NCBI GenBank assembly: GCA_905233965.1
Contig: CAJOFG010000069.1
Coordinates: 1 to 6,247, forward strand
Reading direction: 5' to 3'
Source of the DNA: an uncultured Selenomonadaceae bacterium
GTDB taxonomy: Bacteria; Bacillota; Negativicutes; Selenomonadales; Selenomonadaceae
Length of the DNA: 6,247 nucleotides
The position numbers were made by a program, and so were the translations under genes. The notes under the pieces are model-generated. The model was not told the DNA's origin. It saw only the letters and a program-made list of their open reading frames with translations, and searched no databases. This document shows, one piece after another, positions 1-6,087 of the stretch (position 1 is its first letter; each line of letters starts with the position of its first letter).

Positions 1-82
1 CGCGGCAATTTCTTTGCGCCGGGTTGTCAAATTCCGGGTGTCAACAAACAGGTTGATAAAGTTCCGGCAAAATTTTTTCCAT
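1..82 (-). pseudogene. 5' end of a second WbdD-like gene copy, interrupted by in-frame TGA; runs off the window
   Basis: Positions 1-73 match 1495-1567 of the intact WbdD-like gene at 69 of 73 bases, on the same strand and in tandem. Read on the minus strand from ATG at 82-80 (or TTG at 70-68, the counterpart of the start used by the intact gene) it gives MEKILPELYQPVC, then TGA at 43-41, then HPEFDNPAQRNCR to the window edge. The intact copy has Tyr24-Gly25 where this one has Cys-stop; all four mismatches fall within positions 41-45. The 15 codons between the TTG and ATT-TTG-CCG in the intact gene are missing here. The upstream GGAG and A-rich spacer are kept, so it once had a translation start. 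The rest lies outside the window, so it could be a short fragment or a full-length copy with a stop. Selenocysteine recoding has no support, and TGA is a normal stop in neighbouring genes. Confidence 0.7.
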
Positions 83-94
83 CTCCGCTTTTGT

Positions 95-1609
95 TTAAGT
101 CAAATTTTTTTCAAGTTCCTCAATTCTGTTTTTCAAGCCCTGCATATACGCATCAACCTGCCCGAAGTAAACCAAGTACTCATCTAATCTTTTGTCGATT
201 TCTTCCAAATATTCTTCAACGGCAAATAATTCATGCTCCGCAACCGTGTAACCGTCAAAAGTTTCATCGTCGTCGGACGCGAATAAAATTTCGTAAAGCC
301 GGGCGAAGTATTTTTCCGAATCTTTTATCCGCATAATCCTGGAAAATTTTTTGTCGCCGATATGTTGTTTTAATCGGGTGAACAATTCTTTCGATTTTGA
401 GTGTGTCAAAGGCAGGTCTTTATTTTCCAAAACATTGTTTATGAAAATAAAGAAAGCCTGTAACAAATCGTGCGGCCAAGTAAAGAAAGATTTTTTGTCG
501 CTTATCGACTCGTAGTCGATAACATAAACTTTTCCGTTCTCGTTGCACAAAATATTATGTTGCTGAATGTCGTTGTGATAATATCCGTTTTCTTCCAAAA
601 AAACGAGTTGCTCCAAAACTTGTCGGATAACGTCCCAATGATTAAAATTTTCTCCGTTTCGGATTTTTTCTTCGAGAGTAATACCTTCCAGTTTATCACG
701 GACGACAAAAAATCTTTTCCCACATTCGTCGTCGTCAACTTCTGCATCATACAATTTCGGGAACCCGTAACGACCGCCGAATTTTTTCAGAAACTTTGTC
801 TCATATTCGGCGTATTCAATCGCCGTTTCATTCCAACCTCCGACAAGCTTAACGAATTTGTTGCCGCAAAAACAATACAGTTTGCCGTAATTTTCGGTTT
901 CAAGAGTGTTATGATGATGTGAATTGTCTACCTTCAGCAGTCCGGAATTTTCAAAGTAAAGATAATTTTTTCCGGCAAAGAGGAGCGGTCTTTTCACATC
1001 GGAATTTTCGGCGGGAGTACGCGCCAAAACTTTAATGCTCAAAAATCCGGTGAAAACGTAAGTATATTTTTCCGGCAAAAATTTTGAGCGTTCGTCCGGC
1101 TCGCTTTGCAATTCCGGTTCAAATATACAGCATGGGACTTTTTCAGCCAAATCTTTGAGTATTTCCTCAACTTTATCAAATCCGTTTGTTTCGTACAAAT
1201 CCCGAAAAATACTCAAGCCCAAAACCAAATCGTATTCGCCGGGTTGAATCGCCGGAACAAAATCTTCAATTCGCGCCCTGATAAATTTTACATTTAAATT
1301 CGGATTTTCTTCGGAAAGCAGGTTGCAAAATTTTATGTTCAACTCTTCGGAGTCAATACCGGTCACTACCCCCCCCCGTGCCGCCAGAGAGAAACTGATA
1401 AATCCTTGATTGCAACCCAAATCCAAAACACGAAGAGGTCTTTGCAATTCTTTTTCGAGTGCGTCGTAAACTTTGTAAATATGTTCGAGTCTGTCGCGGC
1501 AATTTCTTTGCGCCGGGTTGTCAAATTCCGGGTGACCGTAAACAGGTTGATAAAGTTCCGGCAAAATGTATTGCTCTCCGGTTTTTCCGTCGTAAAATGT
1601 AAATTGCAA
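95..1609 (-). CDS. WbdD-like bifunctional SAM methyltransferase / kinase-fold protein with C-terminal coiled coil
   Basis: A 504-residue fusion. Residues 1-200 are a class I SAM methyltransferase: motif I VLDLGCNQGF (61-70), an acidic ribose-binding strand at VVTGID (81-86), and EYDLVLGLSIF (125-135). Residues about 240-400 are a protein-kinase-like fold: FVKL with candidate Lys254, catalytic loop HNDIQQHN (His345, Asp347, Asn352) and a DFG-like IDYE (Asp365). Residues about 458-504 look like a short coiled coil (RLDEYL to RIEELEKNL). From memory, order and local motifs (LPExYQxxxGHPExD, LDLGCxQGF, GYxHxD, WPxxLxQxFFxF) match E. coli O9a WbdD, which phosphorylates and then methylates the terminal mannose of O-antigen, stopping extension at the inner membrane. 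O9a WbdD is about 700 residues, so this one has a much shorter tail. Start is TTG with GAGGGAG (1620-1626) 10 bases upstream; no in-frame ATG fits. A G9 tract (1369-1377) lies just after motif I. It is the last intact gene of the guaB run. Substrate and partner are unknown. Confidence 0.85.
   Translation of the reverse strand: MQFTFYDGKTGEQYILPELYQPVYGHPEFDNPAQRNCRDRLEHIYKVYDALEKELQRPLRVLDLGCNQGFISFSLAARGGVVTGIDSEELNIKFCNLLSEENPNLNVKFIRARIEDFVPAIQPGEYDLVLGLSIFRDLYETNGFDKVEEILKDLAEKVPCCIFEPELQSEPDERSKFLPEKYTYVFTGFLSIKVLARTPAENSDVKRPLLFAGKNYLYFENSGLLKVDNSHHHNTLETENYGKLYCFCGNKFVKLVGGWNETAIEYAEYETKFLKKFGGRYGFPKLYDAEVDDDECGKRFFVVRDKLEGITLEEKIRNGENFNHWDVIRQVLEQLVFLEENGYYHNDIQQHNILCNENGKVYVIDYESISDKKSFFTWPHDLLQAFFIFINNVLENKDLPLTHSKSKELFTRLKQHIGDKKFSRIMRIKDSEKYFARLYEILFASDDDETFDGYTVAEHELFAVEEYLEEIDKRLDEYLVYFGQVDAYMQGLKNRIEELEKNLT
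1369..1377 (-). repeat. G9 homopolymer tract inside the WbdD-like coding sequence
   Basis: Nine consecutive C on the plus strand (G on the coding strand) encode the end of Arg78, Gly79, Gly80 and the start of Val81, between SAM motif I and the GID strand. With nine G the frame is open for all 504 codons. With eight, CGG GGG GGG is followed directly by TAG. With ten, the frame reads RGGGSDRY and stops at TGA. This is the form of a phase-variable simple-sequence repeat. Glycine and arginine have other codons, so the run is not forced by the protein. Switching itself is inferred. Confidence 0.75.
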
Positions 1610-1619
1610 AATTTTTTCG

Positions 1620-1626
1620 CTCCCTC
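1620..1626 (-). promoter_or_regulatory. Ribosome binding site that sets the TTG start of the WbdD-like gene
   Basis: GAGGGAG lies 10 bases upstream of TTG at 1609-1607. It overlaps the TGA stop (1627-1625) of the preceding 10-codon ORF, so ribosomes finishing that ORF end on this site. Translational coupling is therefore likely. Confidence 0.6.
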
Positions 1627-1657
1627 AAATAAATTCCGTGTCAATAAAAATTTTCAT
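1625..1657 (-). pseudogene. 10-codon ORF, probable stub of a lost vapC (PIN toxin) gene
   Basis: The ATG at 1657-1655 overlaps the TGA of the VapB-like gene in an ATGA arrangement, and GGAG (1668-1665) sits 7 bases upstream, so it should be translated. The peptide is MKIFIDTEFI followed by TGA. Many PIN-domain VapC toxins begin with a hydrophobic strand and an early catalytic Asp-Thr, as in MKIxIDTN, and follow vapB with just this overlap. The rest of a toxin is absent: the WbdD-like gene starts 15 bases after the stop. Either the toxin was deleted when the surface-polysaccharide gene was joined here, or this is simply a coupling leader peptide. Ten residues cannot prove homology. Confidence 0.4.
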
Positions 1658-1887
1658 TCATTCACTCCGAACATTTCCGCAATCTCATCGTTTGCCGAAT
1701 CAATATCGGTGGGAGAAACAAATTGTCCCTTCGCCGCACCGAAACGGGACGCAACAAAATCTCCGTCAATTTTTTCCGACTCAACATTTTTTTCCGGAAA
1801 GATGACCAAAACTTCGGCGCGATTCATCGGAGCCGGAATTTTCAATTCGATTTTTCCGTTGTCATAAAATCCTTGTACCGCAATCAT
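1654..1887 (-). CDS. VapB-like antitoxin (DUF2281-type), apparently without its toxin
   Basis: A 77-residue protein. Residues 1-31 (MIAVQGFYDNGKIELKIPAP then EVLVIF) resemble the short beta-rich, DNA-binding N-terminus of AbrB/DUF2281-type antitoxins. Residues 49-74 (FGAAKGQF, SPTDID, NDEIAEMFG) have the G-x-AKG-x-x, D-acid-D and DEIaEmF pattern typical of the toxin-binding tail of VapB-type antitoxins. Such proteins neutralise a PIN-domain RNase and repress their own operon. The start is supported by GGAG 9 bases upstream of the ATG. It begins 13 bases after the guaB stop, so it is probably co-transcribed with guaB. No toxin follows, only the 10-codon stub. Family assignment is from remembered motifs; the orphan state is seen directly within this window. 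Confidence 0.65.
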   Translation of the reverse strand: MIAVQGFYDNGKIELKIPAPMNRAEVLVIFPEKNVESEKIDGDFVASRFGAAKGQFVSPTDIDSANDEIAEMFGVNE

Positions 1888-1900
1888 TAAAAACAGCTCC

Positions 1901-3406
1901 TCAGTTCAAAGGAACGCGGTCGCGCAAAATTACGTCGTGACTGCCGCCTTCGACAATGCTGGTTGCCGAAACCAAAGTTATTTTCGCCTTGTCCCTCAAC
2001 TCCGGCAAAGTCAACGCGCCGCAGTTGCACATCGTCGAACGGACTTTTGCAAGCGTCGAATCCAAATTGTCTTTCAATGAGCCGGCGTAGGGAACGTAAG
2101 AGTCAACGCCTTCCTCAAAGGAAAGTTTCTTCGCGCCGCCCAAATCGTAACGCTGCCAATTCCGCGCACGGTTTGAACCTTCGCCCCAATATTCTTTGTA
2201 ATACGTTCCGTTAATCCGAATTTTATCCGTCGGAGATTCGTCGAAACGCGAAAAATATCTGCCGAGCATCAAAAAGTCCGCGCCCATCGCAAGAGCCAAA
2301 GTCATGTGGTAATCGTGAACAATTCCGCCGTCGGAACAAACCGGAATGTAAACGCCGTGCTTTTTAAAATATTCGTCACGCGCCCGGCAAACGTCGATTA
2401 AAGCCGTCGCCTGTCCGCGTCCGATACCTTTTGCCTCACGGGTTATGCAAATCGACCCGCCGCCGATACCGACTTTGATAAAGTCCGCGCCGGCACCGGC
2501 GAGGAAATTAAATCCGTCCGCGTCAACAACATTTCCCGCGCCGACTTTCACATCGTCGCCGAAATTTTTATGAATGTATTCGAGAGTAATTTTTTGCCAT
2601 TCGCTGAAGCCTTCCGACGAGTCGATACAGAGAACGTCCGCGCCGGCCTCCAAAAGTGCCGGGACTCTTTCGGCATAATCTCTGGTATTTATTCCTGCGC
2701 CGACAAGGTAGCGTTTCCGGCTGTCGATAAGTTCGAGCGGATTTGTTTTGTTGTCGGTGTAATCTTTCCGGAAAACCATGTAACGAAGTCTTTGGGATTT
2801 GTCGATGAGCGGCAACATATTCAATTTGTGTTCCCAGATTAAATCGTTCGCCATAGGCAAAGTTGTCGAGTCGGCATCGGCGTAAACCAATTTTTCAAAC
2901 GGAGTCATAAAAGTGCAGGCTTGTTCGTCGCCCGTCATCCGGGTGATTCGATAATCGCGGCTTGTGACGATACCCAAAAGTTTTCCGTTCGGCGTTCCGT
3001 CTTCGGTAACCGCCATTGTGGAGTGACCGGTTTTTTCCAAGAGTTCGAGAATTTCTTTCAATGTCGTCGTCGGTTTGATGTTCGAGTCGCTGGAAACGAA
3101 TCCGGATTTATGATTTTTCACCCGCGAAACCATAGCCGCCTGACTTTCAACGTCCTGCGAGCCGTAGATAAAAGAAATGCCGCCTTCTTTGGCAAGCGCG
3201 ATCGCCATAACGTCATCGGAAACCGATTGCATTATCGCGGAAGTCATGGGAATGTTCAAACTCAGTTTCGGTTGTTCGCCTTCGGAAAATTTTACCAGCG
3301 GGGTGACGAGATTTACATTTGTCGGGATACATTCGGTTGACGAGTAACCGGGAACGAGCAAATATTCTCCGAAAGTGTGAGACGGTTCATTGTAGTAAAA
3401 TGCCAT
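1901..3406 (-). CDS. guaB: Inosine-5'-monophosphate dehydrogenase (Tritrichomonas foetus-like bacterial subtype)
   Basis: A 501-residue enzyme that oxidises IMP to XMP with NAD+, the committed step of GMP synthesis in the cytoplasm. It is a TIM barrel with two CBS domains inserted at about residues 108-225. Visible active-site parts: Asp262 in [12 protein letters not shown] (cofactor side), the catalytic loop [11 protein letters not shown] with Cys320, the phosphate-binding SDGG (358-361) and GRY (382-384), and the mobile flap with the Arg419-Tyr420 dyad in NWQRYD, then [12 protein letters not shown]. Length is normal and no key residue is missing. As I recall it, the closest well-known relative is the IMPDH of the protozoan T. 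foetus (503 residues, Cys319, Arg418-Tyr419), thought to have come from bacteria. The start ATG has a strong AAGGAGG 10 bases upstream, and the gene begins 19 bases after the lipoprotein stop. No purine riboswitch is visible upstream. Confidence 0.97.
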   Translation of the reverse strand: MAFYYNEPSHTFGEYLLVPGYSSTECIPTNVNLVTPLVKFSEGEQPKLSLNIPMTSAIMQSVSDDVMAIALAKEGGISFIYGSQDVESQAAMVSRVKNHKSGFVSSDSNIKPTTTLKEILELLEKTGHSTMAVTEDGTPNGKLLGIVTSRDYRITRMTGDEQACTFMTPFEKLVYADADSTTLPMANDLIWEHKLNMLPLIDKSQRLRYMVFRKDYTDNKTNPLELIDSRKRYLVGAGINTRDYAERVPALLEAGADVLCIDSSEGFSEWQKITLEYIHKNFGDDVKVGAGNVVDADGFNFLAGAGADFIKVGIGGGSICITREAKGIGRGQATALIDVCRARDEYFKKHGVYIPVCSDGGIVHDYHMTLALAMGADFLMLGRYFSRFDESPTDKIRINGTYYKEYWGEGSNRARNWQRYDLGGAKKLSFEEGVDSYVPYAGSLKDNLDSTLAKVRSTMCNCGALTLPELRDKAKITLVSATSIVEGGSHDVILRDRVPLN

Positions 3407-3425
3407 GACAAAAAATCCTCCTTTG

Positions 3426-4079
3426 TCAGAAAAAAGTTATCCAAATCATTTCGGCTTTATCGACGACGGAGGGTGTAAGTTCGTCGATATTTTCAATTTT
3501 TGTCAATCGCCATTTCCCGTTTTCGTTTTTGTCAAATCCGAGTTTGAAAGTCAATTTGCCGATAAACATTCCGCGAATCGAATTGTCGCCGGCAACTTCC
3601 GCCGTGATTGTCGCGTGATTGTTTTCGTCAACCTTCGCGTCGGTCACTTTGAAAAGCGATGCGTTGCGAATTTTTTCAAACTCGTTTGCAACGTAAGCGT
3701 AGGGATTTTCTTCCGGCTTATCGGGTTCCGGCATTTTTGCGAAGTACGATTTAATGACGTTATCCAAAAATTTCAAATGAAGTTCTTTGTGTTCGGCGTT
3801 GTACTTTTTCAAAAATTCTCCGTCGTGTTGAAAGTAGGGGTCTTTCGGATATTTTTTTCCGTACACCTCACAATTTTTTGCCAACTCGATTGTCGCGTCG
3901 TCATAGACTTGGGAAAAAAATTTTTCCGTGTCGATGCGTTCGGAAAATTTTTCAATGTCTCTTTCGGAAAAAGCGGTTTGAATTTCACTCAACGCCTCTT
4001 CCGGAGAATCTTTTTTCCCGCACCCGGCGAACAAAATTAAAATCGTCGGCAAAATCAAAAACAAAATTATTTTCTTCAT
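3426..4079 (-). CDS. Predicted lipoprotein of unknown function (possibly DUF2939/DUF4878-like)
   Basis: A 217-residue protein beginning [20 protein letters not shown], a lysine start, hydrophobic core and lipobox ending at Cys20. Phe at -3 is less usual than Leu, but lipidation and membrane anchoring are likely. The mature part starts [21 protein letters not shown]; an early segment of the form SPxxAlxxIxxAfxxrDxxxf is seen in several small secreted families (DUF2939, DUF4878). I do not recognise it beyond that. The C-terminal third (ITAEVAG to WRLTKIENI) looks beta-rich, as in NTF2-like folds. The start is supported by AAGGAG 5 bases upstream and a promoter at 4131-4159. It is the first gene of the guaB run. 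No function can be given. Confidence 0.85.
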   Translation of the reverse strand: MKKIILFLILPTILILFAGCGKKDSPEEALSEIQTAFSERDIEKFSERIDTEKFFSQVYDDATIELAKNCEVYGKKYPKDPYFQHDGEFLKKYNAEHKELHLKFLDNVIKSYFAKMPEPDKPEENPYAYVANEFEKIRNASLFKVTDAKVDENNHATITAEVAGDNSIRGMFIGKLTFKLGFDKNENGKWRLTKIENIDELTPSVVDKAEMIWITFF

Positions 4080-4130
4080 GATTGCTCCTTAAAAAAATTT
4101 ATTTCGCGAAAAAAATTTTCCCGCACGATA

Positions 4131-4159
4131 TTTATAACACTTTACAAAAATTTTGGCAA
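4131..4159 (-). promoter_or_regulatory. Sigma-70/A-type promoter for the lipoprotein-guaB-vapB-wbdD-like run
   Basis: On the minus strand, TTGCCA (4159-4154) and TATAAA (4136-4131) are separated by exactly 17 bases. TG plus one base precedes the -10, giving an extended -10 (TGTTATAAA). The expected transcript start is near 4124, leaving an A/T-rich leader of about 45 bases before the ATG at 4079. It sits downstream of the likely pyrophosphatase terminator. Confidence 0.6.
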
Positions 4160-4171
4160 CGTCCGGAAAAA

Positions 4172-4200
4172 TTATCCGGCGGCGAATAAGAATCGGATAA
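4172..4200 (-). repeat. Inverted repeat upstream of the lipoprotein promoter (operator or weak second terminator)
   Basis: TTATCCG and CGGATAA are separated by 15 bases. On the minus strand the second arm is followed at once by five T, so it could act as a weak back-up terminator for the pyrophosphatase gene. It also ends 12 bases upstream of the -35 box and could be a regulator site. The sequence does not decide between these. Confidence 0.3.
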
Positions 4201-4212
4201 ACAATTTTCGGC

Positions 4213-4260
4213 AAAATAAAAACGCGGCGAATGATTCGGTGAGTTGAATATTTCGTCGCG
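4213..4260 (-). terminator. Probable rho-independent terminator of the pyrophosphatase gene
   Basis: On the minus strand CGCGACGAA (4260-4252) pairs with TTCGCCGCG (4231-4223) with one A-C mismatch. An inner ATTC/GAAT pair extends the stem, and TTTTTATTTT (4222-4213) follows. It lies 77 bases beyond the pyrophosphatase stop and upstream of the next promoter. The mismatch and long loop make it less than ideal. Confidence 0.5.
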
Positions 4261-4336
4261 TAAATTGTTTGTCAACTTTTTAAAAGTTGCGGAAAAATCA
4301 ATCGAGTGCCTTTCAGGTCAAGCTTTAATCTTGTTG

Positions 4337-5989
4337 TTATTGCGGTTTAATGCGTTTGACGGCTTCGGAGAGCGGCGGGATAATTTGCTTTTTGCGACTC
4401 ATTACGCCGGGCAGATAAACGTGAGTGCCGCTCGCATCTTTTTTGAACGCCTCGCCGATTAAAGTTTTCGGTGAGCCGGCGTAAAGCAAATAGGTTGCCT
4501 CTTCCAAAATATCCGTCGCCATCAAAAGGTGCATATCAAAACCTTCGCGATCGCAATTATCTTTCATGACGCGAATAAGTTTTTCCTCGATGTCCAAAAT
4601 TTCTTTCGGATCCATCACGGAAATTTGACTTACGATAATTCTGTAGTCGCCGATTTTAAATTCTTTCATGTCGTTCTTCGCAATTTCCGTCGGAGATTTT
4701 CCGCCGATACCGGCACCGGCGCGGAGCATTGCAAGACCGTATTCTTTCAAATCGACGCCGGCAATATCCGCCAAACGTTCCGCCGTCTTTTTGTCGTAAG
4801 CCGTGCAAGTCGGAGATTTAAACAGAACCGTATCGGAAATTATTGCGGAAAGGAGAAGTCCGGCTATCGACGGAGGAATTTCAATATCTCTGTGCCAATG
4901 CATATTCGCGACGATTGTACAGGTGCAACCGACCGGCTCCTGGTGAGTGTAAATCGGTTCGCTCGTCTGGATTCCGCCGAGTCTGTGGTGATCGATTATC
5001 TCCAAAATTTTCGCGTCCTCAATTCCTTCGATTGCCTGTCCGCGTTCGTTATGGTCAACCAAAATTACTTTTTCGCGCTCCGGCAACATAATTTCATCGG
5101 AGCTGACAAGTCCGACAAGTTTTCCGTTCTCGACGACCGGATAACTGCGGAAACGATTTTCGTCCATAACGCCCTTTATGTCGCTGAGCAAATCCATCGG
5201 GCGGAAACAAACCGGATCGGGGTGCATGATTCTGCGAACCGGAACGCACTGATTCAAAAGACGACCGACAATGTAAGTATCGTAAGGTGTGGCGAGGACG
5301 AAAATTTTCATTTCCTCCGCCTTCGTCAAAATTTCCGGAGCGATTCTGCAACCGCCGGTAACGATTAAGCAGGAAATTTTCGCGTCCAAAATTTTCGTCA
5401 AAGTGTGTACGCTTCTGTCTCCGACGAGAACAATATCTTTCGGCTGGAGCATTTCAACCGTCGTTTCGACACTGCCGGCAGAAATTACGATGTTGCCTTC
5501 GATAAATTCGTTTTCATCTCCGGCGACCAAAACTTTCGATTCCGTCGATTGAATTATATCGCGATAACGAACGCCCATCTCCGCCAAATTCTGCAAGCCG
5601 AGTTCCAAAAAATATCTCTTCGCCAAATCGCTGACGCTGACTATTCCGACGAGGTCGCCTTTGCTGTTCGTAACGGGAATGGATTGCAATTCACTGCGGC
5701 GCATGACTTCGCCCAAATGACGAAGGGTATCGTGTTGACGAACGACGGTTTTACATTCGAGCGCAACATCTTTTACGCGGGGATACAAGTCCGCCAAAAG
5801 GAGCGGCTGTTCGGCTTTGAAATATTCCAGCGCGTATTTTGTTTCATTGTTGATTTTTCCGCAACGTGCCGGAATTGCATTTTCGCCCATCGCCTGTTTC
5901 AAATGAGCGTAGCCGATCGCCGAGCAAATCGAGTCTGTGTCCGGGTTTCTGTGTCCGATAACGTAAATAGGTTTCGAGCTGCCTTTCAT
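4337..5989 (-). CDS. ppaC: CBS/DRTGG-regulated manganese-dependent inorganic pyrophosphatase (family II)
   Basis: A 550-residue cytosolic enzyme that hydrolyses PPi to two phosphates, pulling biosynthetic reactions forward. The N-terminal DHH domain starts with GHRNPDTDS (metal ligands His13, Asp17, Asp19). A regulatory insert follows: a CBS domain (about 75-130), a DRTGG domain (about 140-245) and a second CBS (about 250-302). The DHH part resumes with LVDHNERGQ (Asp312, His313), IIDHHRLG (Asp333, His334, His335) and SDT (385-387). The DHHA2 domain ends with substrate-binding SRKKQ (531-535). In studied relatives the CBS pair binds adenine nucleotides and tunes activity. The frame stays open upstream to 6103, but those extra 38 codons begin inside the transposon-end hairpin, so I take ATG at 5989, where family members begin. 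No Shine-Dalgarno is near it; a strong AAGGGAGGTG lies at 6031-6040, about 40 bases upstream. Confidence 0.93.
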   Translation of the reverse strand: MKGSSKPIYVIGHRNPDTDSICSAIGYAHLKQAMGENAIPARCGKINNETKYALEYFKAEQPLLLADLYPRVKDVALECKTVVRQHDTLRHLGEVMRRSELQSIPVTNSKGDLVGIVSVSDLAKRYFLELGLQNLAEMGVRYRDIIQSTESKVLVAGDENEFIEGNIVISAGSVETTVEMLQPKDIVLVGDRSVHTLTKILDAKISCLIVTGGCRIAPEILTKAEEMKIFVLATPYDTYIVGRLLNQCVPVRRIMHPDPVCFRPMDLLSDIKGVMDENRFRSYPVVENGKLVGLVSSDEIMLPEREKVILVDHNERGQAIEGIEDAKILEIIDHHRLGGIQTSEPIYTHQEPVGCTCTIVANMHWHRDIEIPPSIAGLLLSAIISDTVLFKSPTCTAYDKKTAERLADIAGVDLKEYGLAMLRAGAGIGGKSPTEIAKNDMKEFKIGDYRIIVSQISVMDPKEILDIEEKLIRVMKDNCDREGFDMHLLMATDILEEATYLLYAGSPKTLIGEAFKKDASGTHVYLPGVMSRKKQIIPPLSEAVKRIKPQ

Positions 5990-6002
5990 CAAATCGCGCA
6001 AA

Positions 6003-6040
6003 AATTTTTTCAGAAAAAAATTCTGCGCTCCACCTCCCTT
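6003..6040 (-). promoter_or_regulatory. Displaced ribosome binding site and A/T hairpin in the ppaC leader
   Basis: A near-perfect Shine-Dalgarno AAGGGAGGTG (6040-6031) lies about 40 bases before the family-typical ATG (5989). Between them, AATTTTTT and AAAAAATT can form an 8-bp hairpin around TCTG (6022-6003); an alternative 5-bp CAGAA/TTCTG fold shares these bases. The frame is open throughout, so initiation at CTG (6013) or TTG (6001, 5992) is possible. A hairpin shortening the gap is another option. Which start is used is unresolved. Confidence 0.35.
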
Positions 6041-6079
6041 GCAAAAAATAAATTCTGATACCGAAAAAATTTTAAACAG

Positions 6080-6085
6080 ATTATA
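6080..6085 (-). promoter_or_regulatory. -10 box of the ppaC promoter at the transposon junction
   Basis: A perfect TATAAT reads on the minus strand 91 bases before the ppaC ATG and 2 bases beyond the inferred transposon end. At 16-18 base spacing the -35 position now lies within the transposon hairpin and shows no good match to TTGACA (AGGCGT, TAGGCG or TTAGGC). The original -35 may have been displaced by the insertion. Confidence 0.4.
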
Positions 6086-6087
6086 CA

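Noticed and set aside
41..43. TGA in the second WbdD-like copy as selenocysteine or recoded codon
   Set aside because: The intact copy has glycine there, TGA ends guaB, the antitoxin and the lipoprotein genes in this window, and no selenocysteine signal is evident.
4273..4289. Palindrome CAACTTTTTAAAAGTTG as the pyrophosphatase terminator
   Set aside because: It is A/T-rich with a tiny loop and no T-run on either side; the hairpin at 4213-4260 followed by T-runs is a better terminator.
3405..6058. Long open frames on the plus strand (3405-4040, 4529-5368, 5405-6058)
   Set aside because: They lie antisense to well-supported genes with clear family motifs. Their translations show no recognisable domains, and they arise from the codon bias of the opposite strand.
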